Positions 1 to 8,563 of a DNA stretch of 64,000 nucleotides are shown in pieces; positions within the stretch are counted from its first letter, which is position 1; each line of letters opens with the position of its first letter. Source of the DNA: Aureispira sp963837355 (GTDB lineage Bacteria > Bacteroidota > Bacteroidia > Chitinophagales > Saprospiraceae). The notes beneath the pieces were generated by a model that saw only the letters and a program-made list of their open reading frames with translations, made no database searches and was not told the origin of the DNA. A program made the position numbers and the translations under genes. The stretch is from positions 372,001-436,000 of the forward strand of contig CAWIMY010000002.1 in assembly GCA_963837355.1 (NCBI GenBank), in the 5' to 3' direction.

Positions 1-68
1 ATGGCCAGAATACCAAACAAAGCCAAACTAACCAATACTACCACTTGTCGAATTGCTTTCTGAGTCAT
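1..68 (-). CDS. partial membrane protein, N-terminus only
   Basis: Only about 22 codons lie in the window; the gene runs off the left edge. The ATG at 68-66 overlaps the stop of the upstream ATP-grasp gene in an ATGA arrangement, which suggests translational coupling. The visible residues, MTQKAIRQVVVLVSLALFGI, are a short basic start followed by a hydrophobic helix, as expected for an inner-membrane anchor. Bacteroidota two-component sensor kinases often begin this way, but nothing in the visible part proves that, so no function is assigned. Confidence 0.45.
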   Translation of the reverse strand, partial: MTQKAIRQVVVLVSLALFGILA

Positions 69-970
69 AATCGTTGTTGAATATAGTTACTGAGAACAAG
101 TGCTAATTGATCTGCCGCAGCAGGGTGAAAACGGAACCACATTTCAGGTTCAAAAATTTCTAATTCCGAGACGGCCAACTGGTTGTTGTTGTCCCAAACC
201 AAATCCGCACGGGCATACAAAGGGGCAATAGGACAAGCCGCTACTGCTGCTTTAGCCAAAGCAATGGCTTCCGCCGAAGGCGTATAAGAACGCACCGTTC
301 CCCCGTAATTGTCTTGCACTCTAAAATCGCCTGCTTTGGCTGTTTTTAGTACCGCATGGGTTACATCGCCACCGACCAACATCAAGGCCAATTCTCCCTT
401 TTCGACCACCTTGTTTAAGAAGGGTTGCAAGAGCAAATCTTCTACGGCTAAGAGCTCTTGAAAGACCGCTTCGTGTGTGAGCCAATCTTTGGGGCGCAAT
501 TGGTAGGTGTGTCGTCCTCCTGCCGAAACAGTTGGTTTTAGCACCGTATGCGTCCAACCCAATTGCTCATGTAACCCTTGCAGGGTTATTTCGCTTCCTT
601 TTTGGATAAAATGCGTCTCGGGCACGGCAATACCGCGCTCGGCCAAATCCATCAAATAATGCTTGTCGCTGTTCCAATAAATGGACGCTAGCGGATTGAT
701 AAAATGCACTTGTGTCCGTGCCTTGTTCAACCATTGGCTAAACTGCTCAAACACCTTACTATAGCCCCAAGGCGTTCTAAAGAAAGCAAAATGCGTCGTC
801 GTCCAATCAAAATCACTCGACCAAGCTACCCGATTGACGCGCCAGCCTTGAGCCTCTAAGGCCGTTTGCACCAATTGGTCTTCGTCCAAAATCTGCTGCA
901 CATACCAATTTGGATGGACGGGTTGGTCGTATTCAGCGGCCGTGATGAGGGTGATGTCGTAGTGTTTCAT
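65..970 (-). CDS. ATP-grasp family ligase (DcsG/glutathione-synthetase-like)
   Basis: A 301-residue cytoplasmic protein with the ATP-grasp layout. An N-terminal preATP-grasp region (about 1-110) is followed by a nucleotide-binding lysine and glycine loop, VLKPTVSAGGRHTY (about 143-156). The C-terminus has a metal-binding acidic segment, with the Asp of ARADLVWD and the Glu cluster of SELEIFEPE. Families with this signature join a carboxylate to an amine through an acyl-phosphate. The closest resemblance is to proteins annotated as O-ureido-serine cyclo-ligase-like or RimK/GshB-like. The substrate cannot be read from sequence. It lies downstream of a TPR gene and shares an ATGA overlap with the next gene. 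Confidence 0.75.
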   Translation of the reverse strand: MKHYDITLITAAEYDQPVHPNWYVQQILDEDQLVQTALEAQGWRVNRVAWSSDFDWTTTHFAFFRTPWGYSKVFEQFSQWLNKARTQVHFINPLASIYWNSDKHYLMDLAERGIAVPETHFIQKGSEITLQGLHEQLGWTHTVLKPTVSAGGRHTYQLRPKDWLTHEAVFQELLAVEDLLLQPFLNKVVEKGELALMLVGGDVTHAVLKTAKAGDFRVQDNYGGTVRSYTPSAEAIALAKAAVAACPIAPLYARADLVWDNNNQLAVSELEIFEPEMWFRFHPAAADQLALVLSNYIQQRL

Positions 971-1133
971 AAGCCCTAATTAGCACCCGATAAAAAATGA
1001 ACCAGTTGATTTTCTGTATCGTTTACGATCATTCTAAAACTGGCAACCTCCTGTTCCAACTCCTTTCTCAAAAAGGCTTGATAAGGTACGTTCCGCTGTG
1101 CTCCTATTTTTCTAATGGTATACATCGGCTACT

Positions 1134-2939
1134 TTATACCCCGTCCCCGCGCAATCTTCTAAAACGCTTCCGCGCCTCTACCGTATACAAAGACCCTGGA
1201 TGATCGAATAAAATTTGCTCGTATAAATCCTGTGCTTTTTTAGGCTCATCCATGCGCTGCTCTAAAATTTCGGCCATTCTAAATAGGGCATTATCCACTA
1301 AAATACCGTCCTTAAATTCCTTGGGAATCCGCTCTAGCAAGGCAATAGCCCCTGTATAGTCGCGTTTTTTAACAGCAATTTCGGCCTTTCGGAATAAAAT
1401 GTCGTCGCCCAAACCGTGGCCCTTATACTGCATCAAAATACTGTCCATCACTACAATCGACGGTTCAAATTTATTCTGAAAAAGGAGCAATTCTGCGCGG
1501 GCAAATAGATTCATTGGGCGCTGCGTCGTATCCAAGGCATAATGTTCTAATATAAAGACGGACAAGTCAATGGCATCATTGGAAATCAGCTCCGAGGTAG
1601 ACCCTTTTAGAATATCCAATTGATCCTGTGCCCATTCAAAATCTCCTTTGTAATACGATAGCTTTGCATTTTTGTAGCGCGCCAATTCGCCGAGCGGCGC
1701 ATCTTTCATTTCTTTGTCTACTTGAGAATACAAAAGGGTAGATTCCCACACTTCGCCTTGCATCAAGTAATAATCGCCCAAGTCGATTTTGGATTCGGAA
1801 CGCGCCACGCGAGAGAGTTCAGGCATTTTTACGACTTCTTCCAATACGGCAATGGCCTTGTCCAAATCATTGAGATAAAATGCCTGCAATTCGGCCATTT
1901 CGCGCATGATAGCCGCCGTGTTAAAACTACGGCCAAACTCTTCTAAATACGCCTTGTATTCGCCTTCTAATTCTAATAATTCTTCTCGACTATAGTCAAA
2001 GCCACCCACCAACTTGTCGCGTTTGGCAATGAGCAAATAGCGTTTTGAGTCGATGTAATAAGGGCTGTCCGTCCCTTTTTCGTCAATAATGTATTGATAC
2101 GCTTCGATACCTGCGTCGTATTCTTTTTCGCGAATGGCGGTTTGTGCCAACAAATAAATGCGGCTACCGTTCTCACTTTGGCGGCGATCCAAGGCTTTGG
2201 CTTGGCGCAAGGCACTGGCAAAATCTCCTTGCTGCTCAAATACCCAAATCAACATAATAGAATAAATACTCACCTCGGGCGATTTGTTGATGCGCGCATA
2301 CAATTGCTTTTTCAACTCGTCAAACCCATCGCCTTCGGACAACTCGCGTTGAAAGAAAGCTTGAATATTAGTCATGCGTTTGGGCAAGTACTCCAAACAA
2401 TCCAAGTAACTTTCAATCATCTTGGGGGTGTCCCCTTTGAGGCGGTAAACCGATCCCATTTCGTAGGCAAACATATTCTTGATTTTCATCAATTTGCTAC
2501 CTTTATCGTAGGTATCAATGGCATAGCTATACTGTTTGCCTTGGATAAAGGCATTGGCGAGTTTGACAATCTGTACTTGATTGGGGGCTAAGAGTTTGAT
2601 GGCTTTTTCGTATTGCTCATCGGCTTTATTGCGGTTGCCTTGGCGTTCAAACAGCAGCCCATAACTCACATAACGCTCTACCTTTTCAGGTGATGTTTTG
2701 ATCGCCTTCTTCATCATTTTTTCCGCTTCTTTGTAATCCTCCAATTCTAATAAGGTCACAAAATAGCGTTCAAAATAATAGTCATTGGCACGGTTGCGAT
2801 CGTGCAAATCTTGGTAAATAGCAGCCGCCTTTTCAAATTCCCCATCCGAGAAATATTTACGTGCTAACGCAGGCGATTGTTGGGCTTGTACTTGCCCCCA
2901 AAAGAGAACAGCTATTAATATAAAGAGATACTTTTTCAT
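1134..2939 (-). CDS. exported tetratricopeptide-repeat protein
   Basis: A 601-residue protein with a clear signal peptide (MKKYLFILIAVLFWGQVQAQ, cleavage after about residue 19). Helical TPR-type repeats then run to the C-terminus. Units such as YFSDGEFEKAAAIYQDL, LEDYKEAEKMMKKAIK and KKRDYTGAIALLERIP have the usual small/large residue spacing. There is no catalytic motif and no sorting domain. It is probably a periplasmic or envelope scaffold that assembles other proteins; that role is an inference from fold alone. It is preceded by a second TPR protein on the same strand (3100-3711), 160 nt upstream. Confidence 0.8.
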   Translation of the reverse strand: MKKYLFILIAVLFWGQVQAQQSPALARKYFSDGEFEKAAAIYQDLHDRNRANDYYFERYFVTLLELEDYKEAEKMMKKAIKTSPEKVERYVSYGLLFERQGNRNKADEQYEKAIKLLAPNQVQIVKLANAFIQGKQYSYAIDTYDKGSKLMKIKNMFAYEMGSVYRLKGDTPKMIESYLDCLEYLPKRMTNIQAFFQRELSEGDGFDELKKQLYARINKSPEVSIYSIMLIWVFEQQGDFASALRQAKALDRRQSENGSRIYLLAQTAIREKEYDAGIEAYQYIIDEKGTDSPYYIDSKRYLLIAKRDKLVGGFDYSREELLELEGEYKAYLEEFGRSFNTAAIMREMAELQAFYLNDLDKAIAVLEEVVKMPELSRVARSESKIDLGDYYLMQGEVWESTLLYSQVDKEMKDAPLGELARYKNAKLSYYKGDFEWAQDQLDILKGSTSELISNDAIDLSVFILEHYALDTTQRPMNLFARAELLLFQNKFEPSIVVMDSILMQYKGHGLGDDILFRKAEIAVKKRDYTGAIALLERIPKEFKDGILVDNALFRMAEILEQRMDEPKKAQDLYEQILFDHPGSLYTVEARKRFRRLRGDGV

Positions 2940-3099
2940 AAAGAGTTGTTATAAGGGAACAGGACGGATAAAAAGCGACTTGCTATACCTTTCCAATGGA
3001 GTCTGCTTAACAATTTAACGCTTTCTAAGCACAGCATCGTGTTCCCTAATAGGGTATAACTAAATTTTAACCTTAAAAGTAGGTGTAAGAAGGCGCTTA

Positions 3100-3711
3100 T
3101 TAAGGGCAGCGCTGTGCCCAGTCTTCTTCGTCGCCTGTTGGCAAACTATCGCGCTCTGCAAGGCGTTTGGCCTCTTGATAAACAGCACAAGCCGCATCAA
3201 GTTTACCCTGTTGAAATAGAATAGTGGCTTTAGTAGCGCGGTGGTTGATGCGAATGCGGTCTTGGTTGATGCGTACAAATTGATCGAGGTCTTTTAGAGC
3301 GGCCTCGTATTGGCCTTGCGCCAACTGTCCTAGCATACGGTTGTAATAGGGTCGCCCCCCCTCATACGTAGGATCTAAGTCCAAGACACGGCTATAATAT
3401 AAGACTGATTTTTGGAGCCACTGCTCGCTACTATCAGCACTATATTGATCGTAGCTCAGTTTTGCTAAGTGGTACCATGTAGTCGTATCATCGGGGTATT
3501 GGGCCACCGAAGCCTCTAATTGAGCGATCATTTGGGGAACACTTTGCTGCTGTGGCGCATTGCCCATCATAGGGTTTTGGCGCTGCATCATGTTGTTTAT
3601 ATCCTGCTCGCTAAAGTTTGGGAAATCGTCGTCATCAGAGGGAGTCGTTCCCGATTGACAAGCTGTTAAAAATAAGATAAGGAAGCATAGAGCTCCTAGT
3701 AAACGCAACAT
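3100..3711 (-). CDS. TPR-containing lipoprotein
   Basis: A 203-residue protein with a lipoprotein signal peptide: hydrophobic core LLGALCFLILFL and lipobox LTAC, giving a lipidated Cys at about residue 18. A low-complexity acidic stretch (DDDD) and a methionine/glutamine-rich linker follow. TPR-like helices start at about 65, such as TTTWYHLAKLSYDQYSADSS and GQYEAALKDLDQFVRIN. This resembles the TPR domain of cytochrome c biogenesis factor CycH/NrfG-like proteins, but no haem-lyase genes are near. It is probably periplasmic and membrane-anchored. Function is unknown beyond a protein-binding role. Confidence 0.75.
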   Translation of the reverse strand: MLRLLGALCFLILFLTACQSGTTPSDDDDFPNFSEQDINNMMQRQNPMMGNAPQQQSVPQMIAQLEASVAQYPDDTTTWYHLAKLSYDQYSADSSEQWLQKSVLYYSRVLDLDPTYEGGRPYYNRMLGQLAQGQYEAALKDLDQFVRINQDRIRINHRATKATILFQQGKLDAACAVYQEAKRLAERDSLPTGDEEDWAQRCP

Positions 3712-3728
3712 ATTTGTCTATTTTTTAG

Positions 3729-3736
3729 TAATTTTG
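3729..3736 (+). promoter_or_regulatory. candidate Bacteroidota -7 box
   Basis: TAATTTTG matches the TAnnTTTG -7 consensus used by the Bacteroidota primary sigma factor. It lies in the divergent gap between the minus-strand TPR lipoprotein and the plus-strand gene at 3868. I see no clear TTG -33 element at the expected spacing, so this is only a weak candidate. Confidence 0.3.
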
Positions 3737-3867
3737 TATAAAAAGCCCTTGTATTGCACAGACTTGAAAATTGTTGGAGCCAAGTACCGCACCTAGGGTT
3801 ACTACGTTCATACACTAACCATATAAGAAGGCTAACGTTCCCCTTAAGGTACCAAATTTCTTGGCTT

Positions 3868-4980
3868 ATGAAGGCTTTGTATCAAATTCTATGCTATTGT
3901 TGTTGGTGGGCACTCCTCGCCCTGCCCGTGTCGTCGGTACAGGCACAGGCATCAGACAGTAGTGCCCGTGTTTATCCCGCCATCAATGAGAATTTGTTTG
4001 TCAATACCAAATGGAAGTACACCTACACGACGCATGCTGAAAGCAACACGGTGATTCACAAAGCCGACGAGCAATACGACCACTTTATCTTTTTTCGCTA
4101 CGACTATGGGTTTCAAAACTACCTCAATGGAACCTTGACCGATGGGCTTTGGCGCTTGAACAAGGAGCAAAACGAACTTTTTTTTAATTTTCGAAAAGTC
4201 GATTGGTGGCGCTTGGCCGCCTTTGACGAGCAGACCTTGATTTTAGAATTTACGATGAATCGAAAATCATCGTACCGCTACCATTTTGTACGCGTAAGTG
4301 ACCAAGAAGCGCCTTTTGAGCGCTCGCCCAACGACTTGCCTGACGTTTTTGTCGATTTTGACGAACCTGCTGATGATTTGGCAACGGAGAGTTACTTGTC
4401 TTATCTGGAAGAACGTGGTATTAGCTATAACAAAAAAAGATGGGAACGCCGTCAAGCCCGCCGCGCCCAAAAAGAAGAACGCCGCCGCTTGCGCCTCGCC
4501 AAAACCGAACGCGGTCGCGCCAAGCTCGCCGAAGAAGCTCCCAAAGAAATGCTCCAAGTAGAATTGGTTGGGGGAGGCTTTTTTGGGGGCGTAGATCCCG
4601 TTTACCGCAACATTATTCTCATCAAATCAGATGGACAAGTCATCAAAGAATACCAAAGTGCCTTGCAGGGCTTACAAGTCAGCAAACACACCGTAGAGCG
4701 AAAAACGCTAGAAGAATTGGTCGATTTTATTGAGGAAAAAAACTTCTTTGACTTTGACCAAACTTATGGTTGTCAAGGGGCGGCTTGCGAAAAACGGCTA
4801 CAAGCCAAGCCCCGCCCGATTGCCTTGCGCCTAGCTGTAACCAAGGGTGTGCGCCGCAAAATTATTACCATTCCGATTTGGGATGGCAGCGGCAAGGCCA
4901 ATTCCGTTATCAATTATCCCGACGAGTTGGACGCCATTGTTCGAGCCATTATGAATGTTGCCACACCACCTACTCAATAA
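3868..4980 (+). CDS. exported protein with DUF6438-like C-terminal domain
   Basis: A 370-residue protein. The ATG at 3868 was chosen because it begins a good signal peptide (MKALYQILCYCCWWALLALP, cleavage near VQAQA). Residues about 25-160 form an unrecognised domain. Residues about 190-230 are a strongly basic, probably helical segment (WERRQARRAQKEERRRLRLA). The last about 130 residues, from GGGFFGGVDPVYRNIILIKSDG, resemble DUF6438-type domains: a beta-rich start, then a helix around LEELVDFIEEKNFFDF. No enzymatic motif is evident. It stands alone between divergent TPR genes and another exported unknown. Confidence 0.65.
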   Translation: MKALYQILCYCCWWALLALPVSSVQAQASDSSARVYPAINENLFVNTKWKYTYTTHAESNTVIHKADEQYDHFIFFRYDYGFQNYLNGTLTDGLWRLNKEQNELFFNFRKVDWWRLAAFDEQTLILEFTMNRKSSYRYHFVRVSDQEAPFERSPNDLPDVFVDFDEPADDLATESYLSYLEERGISYNKKRWERRQARRAQKEERRRLRLAKTERGRAKLAEEAPKEMLQVELVGGGFFGGVDPVYRNIILIKSDGQVIKEYQSALQGLQVSKHTVERKTLEELVDFIEEKNFFDFDQTYGCQGAACEKRLQAKPRPIALRLAVTKGVRRKIITIPIWDGSGKANSVINYPDELDAIVRAIMNVATPPTQ

Positions 4981-5063
4981 AAAAGTAGCGCCCTCGTTTA
5001 TAGTTTGGTGCATTACTTGTACCTTGAAGGAATGCCCTTATTTTGTAATTAGACTTTGTACTT

Positions 5064-5576
5064 ATGTTGTTCCGTTCGTTCTTTGCTCGCCTCCCTTTTG
5101 GGATTAGTTGTATCGCTGCTTGTTGGCTCTTGACAGCTTCTGGTCTACAAGCACAAGCCTCTGCCGAAAGTGCGGAAGCTTTTGGCCGCAGCCTTGTCCA
5201 AAGTCTTTATGACGACCAGTGTTCTTATGTATTTGACCATCTGGCCACAACGATTGTCAGTTTAGAAGGGGGACAAAGCTTGCCTATTCAAGACAATATG
5301 CGTGGTTTATTTTGCGAAGACAGTCCCATTCGAACAGACATTGCCAACAGTTATACCCTTTACGAAAGCAACTACCGCCCCAAAGTCTACGACCACAAAG
5401 CCTTCAAAAAGCAGTTTCCTGCTTGGGCAAAGCACCTTACGCTAAAGTCAGGGGATTATTTCTTTGATGGGGCACACCCTAGAGCAGCGGGACATACTCG
5501 TTTGTTTACCGCTGAGCAACAAGCCCGTTTTGTATTGCGGTACACCAACGGCGATTGGGTTATTATTGGTCTATAA
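5064..5576 (+). CDS. exported protein of unknown function
   Basis: A 170-residue protein with a signal peptide ending at about residue 30 (LLTASGLQAQA). The mature part has a conserved-looking pair of cysteines (DDQCSYVFD and GLFCEDSP), which could form a disulfide in the periplasm. The C-terminus is hydrophobic, ending in WVIIGL. I recognise no family. It follows the DUF6438-like gene by 83 nt on the same strand, so the two may be cotranscribed. Confidence 0.6.
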   Translation: MLFRSFFARLPFGISCIAACWLLTASGLQAQASAESAEAFGRSLVQSLYDDQCSYVFDHLATTIVSLEGGQSLPIQDNMRGLFCEDSPIRTDIANSYTLYESNYRPKVYDHKAFKKQFPAWAKHLTLKSGDYFFDGAHPRAAGHTRLFTAEQQARFVLRYTNGDWVIIGL

Positions 5577-5701
5577 TTTTGATAATAAAAAAACTTTCCT
5601 GAAACGGTTTGCATAGCGCATTTCCACAAAAGCAACGTTCCCCAATTTTGCTAATCTTTCATTAAAAAATCTAAAAAAGAAGCCGCTACCAAAAATCTCT
5701 C

Positions 5702-5709
5702 TATTTTTG
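5702..5709 (+). promoter_or_regulatory. candidate -7 box upstream of the polysaccharide locus
   Basis: TATTTTTG followed by C matches TAnnTTTGC and lies 80 nt before the DUF4340 gene, the first gene of the plus-strand 5.8-11.2 kb cluster. A -33 TTG at 19-21 nt spacing is not obvious. The 213-nt gap 5577-5789 otherwise contains nothing recognisable. Confidence 0.35.
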
Positions 5710-5789
5710 CAGCTTCTCATTCGTCTTGTTGTCAAGGCCTGTCTTGCGACGAGCTGTAGGAGCGAGACATCAAAAATTTTGTTGAAATC

Positions 5790-6947
5790 ATGGGTAGAAT
5801 TATTGCTTTAGTCCTCTTATTGGGAGGCTTGTCAGCGGTTACGTTTTTTACGATTAATAACAACAAAGGTATCAAAGATACCTATTCGGAGAACACGCAT
5901 TCTATGTTCGCGTGGGAAGATGTAGCTCAAATAGACCGCATTTTTTTAGCGGATCGCGCAGGGCGGCAAATCTTATTGCAGCGAGAAAAAGGGGATCTAA
6001 ATTGGTCGTTTGAGAATAAAAAAACAGGCAAACAATACCGCGCTAATCCCAGTGCGATGTTTATGCTCTTAAAAACCATTCACGACATTCGCGTACGGGA
6101 GCCCATCAACAAAGCGGCGCTAGACAATTCGGTAAAATCCTTGGCCTCTAAGTCTACTAAAGTGGAATTATACGATAAAGCAGGCAACAAACTCCGTGTC
6201 TACTATGTAGGGGCGATGACGAATGGTGCCACAGGTAATTTAGTGGTCATGCAGGATTCCGACCAGCCTTATGTCGGCTACATTCCCAATTTTCAGGGAA
6301 CAATAGACACCCGCTATATTACCCTCGAAAAAGACTTACGCGACAAAGCCTTTTTACGGGTTGACCCCAAAGATATTGAATTTGTTCAAGTCGATTACAA
6401 AGATCCTATACAACAGAGTCAATCGTTTCGGATTGATCAGAAAGGACAAGGAAAATACGAAGTGAGCCCTGTCTATGAAAGCACCACAGCGCGCCCTGTG
6501 AGCGATTTAAATCAAGCGAATGCAGAGACCTTCTTCGAGGATTTTGATGTCATTGCAGCAGAGAAGATTATTTATGACAAAATGCAACGCGATACGGTGA
6601 TTACCTCTACCCCTTTTGCCGTGGTGACGTACAAAGCGACCTACCACAATGAGCCACAAGTCTTCCGTATCTATTCGGTTTACAATCCTACTGCCGACCG
6701 TGGAGATGGCGATCCAGGCCACCGCCAAAAAATTCAGCGTTATTTTGTAGACATTGACGAAGATAATTTCTTTTTGACCCAGCACATGGTAATGCGTTCG
6801 TTGTATTGGGGACATGATTTCTTTTTTCAGAATGCGCCAGTGGTGTTGGAAGAAGATGAAGCGACTATGAAGGGTTCGTTTCCTGACAATAAGGAAGCCA
6901 TTCGTGAAGAGCGCGCCGAGCGCCAACGTTTAACCAAGCAAGAATAA
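5790..6947 (+). CDS. DUF4340 domain-containing membrane-anchored protein
   Basis: A 385-residue protein with an N-terminal signal-anchor helix (IIALVLLLGGLSAVTFFTIN). A DUF4340-type periplasmic domain follows, with the typical opening 'VAQIDRIFLADRAGRQILLQREKGDLNWSF' (split here as VAQIDRIFLADRAGRQ / ILLQREKG) and a mid-protein repeat of the same fold from about 190. The family is widespread in Bacteroidota and often sits beside gliding or polysaccharide export ABC genes. Here it is 20 nt upstream of a flippase gene and probably heads that operon. The C-terminus is rich in charged residues (REERAERQRLTKQE). Biochemical role is unknown. Confidence 0.75.
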   Translation: MGRIIALVLLLGGLSAVTFFTINNNKGIKDTYSENTHSMFAWEDVAQIDRIFLADRAGRQILLQREKGDLNWSFENKKTGKQYRANPSAMFMLLKTIHDIRVREPINKAALDNSVKSLASKSTKVELYDKAGNKLRVYYVGAMTNGATGNLVVMQDSDQPYVGYIPNFQGTIDTRYITLEKDLRDKAFLRVDPKDIEFVQVDYKDPIQQSQSFRIDQKGQGKYEVSPVYESTTARPVSDLNQANAETFFEDFDVIAAEKIIYDKMQRDTVITSTPFAVVTYKATYHNEPQVFRIYSVYNPTADRGDGDPGHRQKIQRYFVDIDEDNFFLTQHMVMRSLYWGHDFFFQNAPVVLEEDEATMKGSFPDNKEAIREERAERQRLTKQE

Positions 6948-6967
6948 GCAGCTAAAGCCTGCAGCTT

Positions 6968-8422
6968 ATGAACAAGGAATTTTTACTTAATGTCCTGTTT
7001 TTATTGGCAGTAAACCTGCTGATAAAGCCGCTCTATGTGTTTGGGGTAGATTTGAAAGTGCAAAACGAAGTCGCCGATTATGGTTTATTTTTTGCGCTGC
7101 TCAATTTTTCCTACATTTTTCAGATTTTTAGCGACTTGGGAATTTACCAGTACAACAATCGCCGTGTGGCACAGCACGAGTATTTGTTTGGAAAATATTT
7201 CCCGCACTTGCTTAGCCTCAAAGGCGGCCTATCTATTTTGTTTATGGGGTTGTCGTTGGTGGCAGCGGTTGTGCTGGGTTATCGGGGGCAGGCGCTCTAC
7301 CTGTTGAGTTTTTTATTGTTGAATCAAGTTTTTATTACCCTCACCTTCTTTTTTCGTTCCAACTTGTCGGGCTTGCAGCAATATCGGCTAGACAGTTTTC
7401 TGTCGGTCTTGGACAAGCTGTTGATGCTCCTGTTGGCCTTGCCCTTGCTTTGGGGCCCTTGGAAAGTCGATTTTAAGATAGAGTATTTGGTGTATATTCA
7501 AACGCTGGCCTTTGGCTGCACCAGTTTGATGGCCTTTTTTGCTTGTCGGCGTTTTTTGGGACAGCGCTTGCGCCTGAGTTGGAAAACGCCCTTGCTCCGT
7601 GCTATTCTGAAACAAAGCCTGCCGTTTTCCTTGGTGGTTTTGTTAATGAGTATTTACACGCGGATAGATGCAGTGATGATTGAGCGTTTGCTGTATGACC
7701 CTATTTCGGGGGCGGGCGTGTTACAAAGTAACCGCTATGCGGCGGCTTATCGTCTGTTGGATGCTGTCAATATGGTAGGTTACTTGTTTGCGGGTTTGCT
7801 GTTGCCCATGTTTGCCCGCGCATTGCAGAAAAAAAAAGACATCGTACCGCTGTTGAGTTTGAGTTGTCGAATGATGTTGGTCGTTACGGTTAGCTTTAGT
7901 GCAGCCGTTTGTTTTAATGCCACGGCGATCATGCAACTGCTTTATACCGATTACCACCCAGAGATGGTTCCCTTGCTTATTCTGCTGTTGTCAGGCTTTA
8001 ATGCCATTGGAGTTATCCACATTGTAGGAACTTTATTAACAGCCAGTGGCAACCTTAGGGCTATGAATAGCGTCTTTGTAGCGGGCATTTCACTCAATTT
8101 AATTAGCAACTATTTTTTGATTGTACAATATGGGGCTTGGGGGGCAGCTCTGAGTACGTTAGTGACCCAGTCGTTTGTGGCCTTAGCAGAACTTTGGTTG
8201 GCGCGCCACTTTTTTAAGCTAGCTTGGAGTAAGGCTTTTTGGGGTCAATTACTTCTTTTTGTCGTAGGTGTTCTGGCGATCAATAGTCTCTTGGGCAAGA
8301 GTGGTTTTTTTTGGGGAGGCAGTTTTATCGCCGCAGGTTTATTGTCGGTAGGTTGGGCCTTCATTACACAACTTCTACAGCCTAACCGCATTTTAACAAC
8401 ATTTAAGACAAAAGACCTTTAA
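6968..8422 (+). CDS. Wzx-like polysaccharide flippase (MOP superfamily)
   Basis: A 484-residue polytopic membrane protein with about 12-14 hydrophobic helices and the MOP/oligosaccharide-flippase pattern. The N-terminus is a short helix NVLFLLAVNLLIKPLYVFGVD. The middle carries the conserved amphipathic helix with SIYTRIDAVMIERL, a signature of polysaccharide flippases. The C-terminus has SNYFLIVQYGAWGAALSTLV. It would move an undecaprenyl-linked glycan across the inner membrane. It is followed by a Wzz-like and an O-antigen ligase-like gene, which together form a Wzx/Wzy-type export module. The glycosyltransferases are not in this window. Confidence 0.85.
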   Translation: MNKEFLLNVLFLLAVNLLIKPLYVFGVDLKVQNEVADYGLFFALLNFSYIFQIFSDLGIYQYNNRRVAQHEYLFGKYFPHLLSLKGGLSILFMGLSLVAAVVLGYRGQALYLLSFLLLNQVFITLTFFFRSNLSGLQQYRLDSFLSVLDKLLMLLLALPLLWGPWKVDFKIEYLVYIQTLAFGCTSLMAFFACRRFLGQRLRLSWKTPLLRAILKQSLPFSLVVLLMSIYTRIDAVMIERLLYDPISGAGVLQSNRYAAAYRLLDAVNMVGYLFAGLLLPMFARALQKKKDIVPLLSLSCRMMLVVTVSFSAAVCFNATAIMQLLYTDYHPEMVPLLILLLSGFNAIGVIHIVGTLLTASGNLRAMNSVFVAGISLNLISNYFLIVQYGAWGAALSTLVTQSFVALAELWLARHFFKLAWSKAFWGQLLLFVVGVLAINSLLGKSGFFWGGSFIAAGLLSVGWAFITQLLQPNRILTTFKTKDL

Positions 8423-8428
8423 TTTTTG

Positions 8429-8436
8429 TATTTTTG
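8429..8436 (+). promoter_or_regulatory. candidate -7 box upstream of the Wzz-like gene
   Basis: TATTTTTG followed by CACC matches TAnnTTTGC. It begins seven bases after the flippase stop and 135 nt before the Wzz-like start, so the chain-length gene may have its own promoter. No convincing -33 TTG is seen. Confidence 0.35.
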
Positions 8437-8563
8437 CACCTGATTATTCCGAGCCAATCGCTTTTTCTAAGGATTGATTTGCAACAACGTTGACCCCCTT
8501 TCTACTATAAGCCCCCTTTCACCTTACAATTGTCTATCTTTTTATTCTTATTCAAATAGCATC

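Noticed and set aside
997..1203. Short plus-strand gene between the ATP-grasp and TPR genes.
   Set aside because: No family likeness, and it overlaps the end of the TPR gene.
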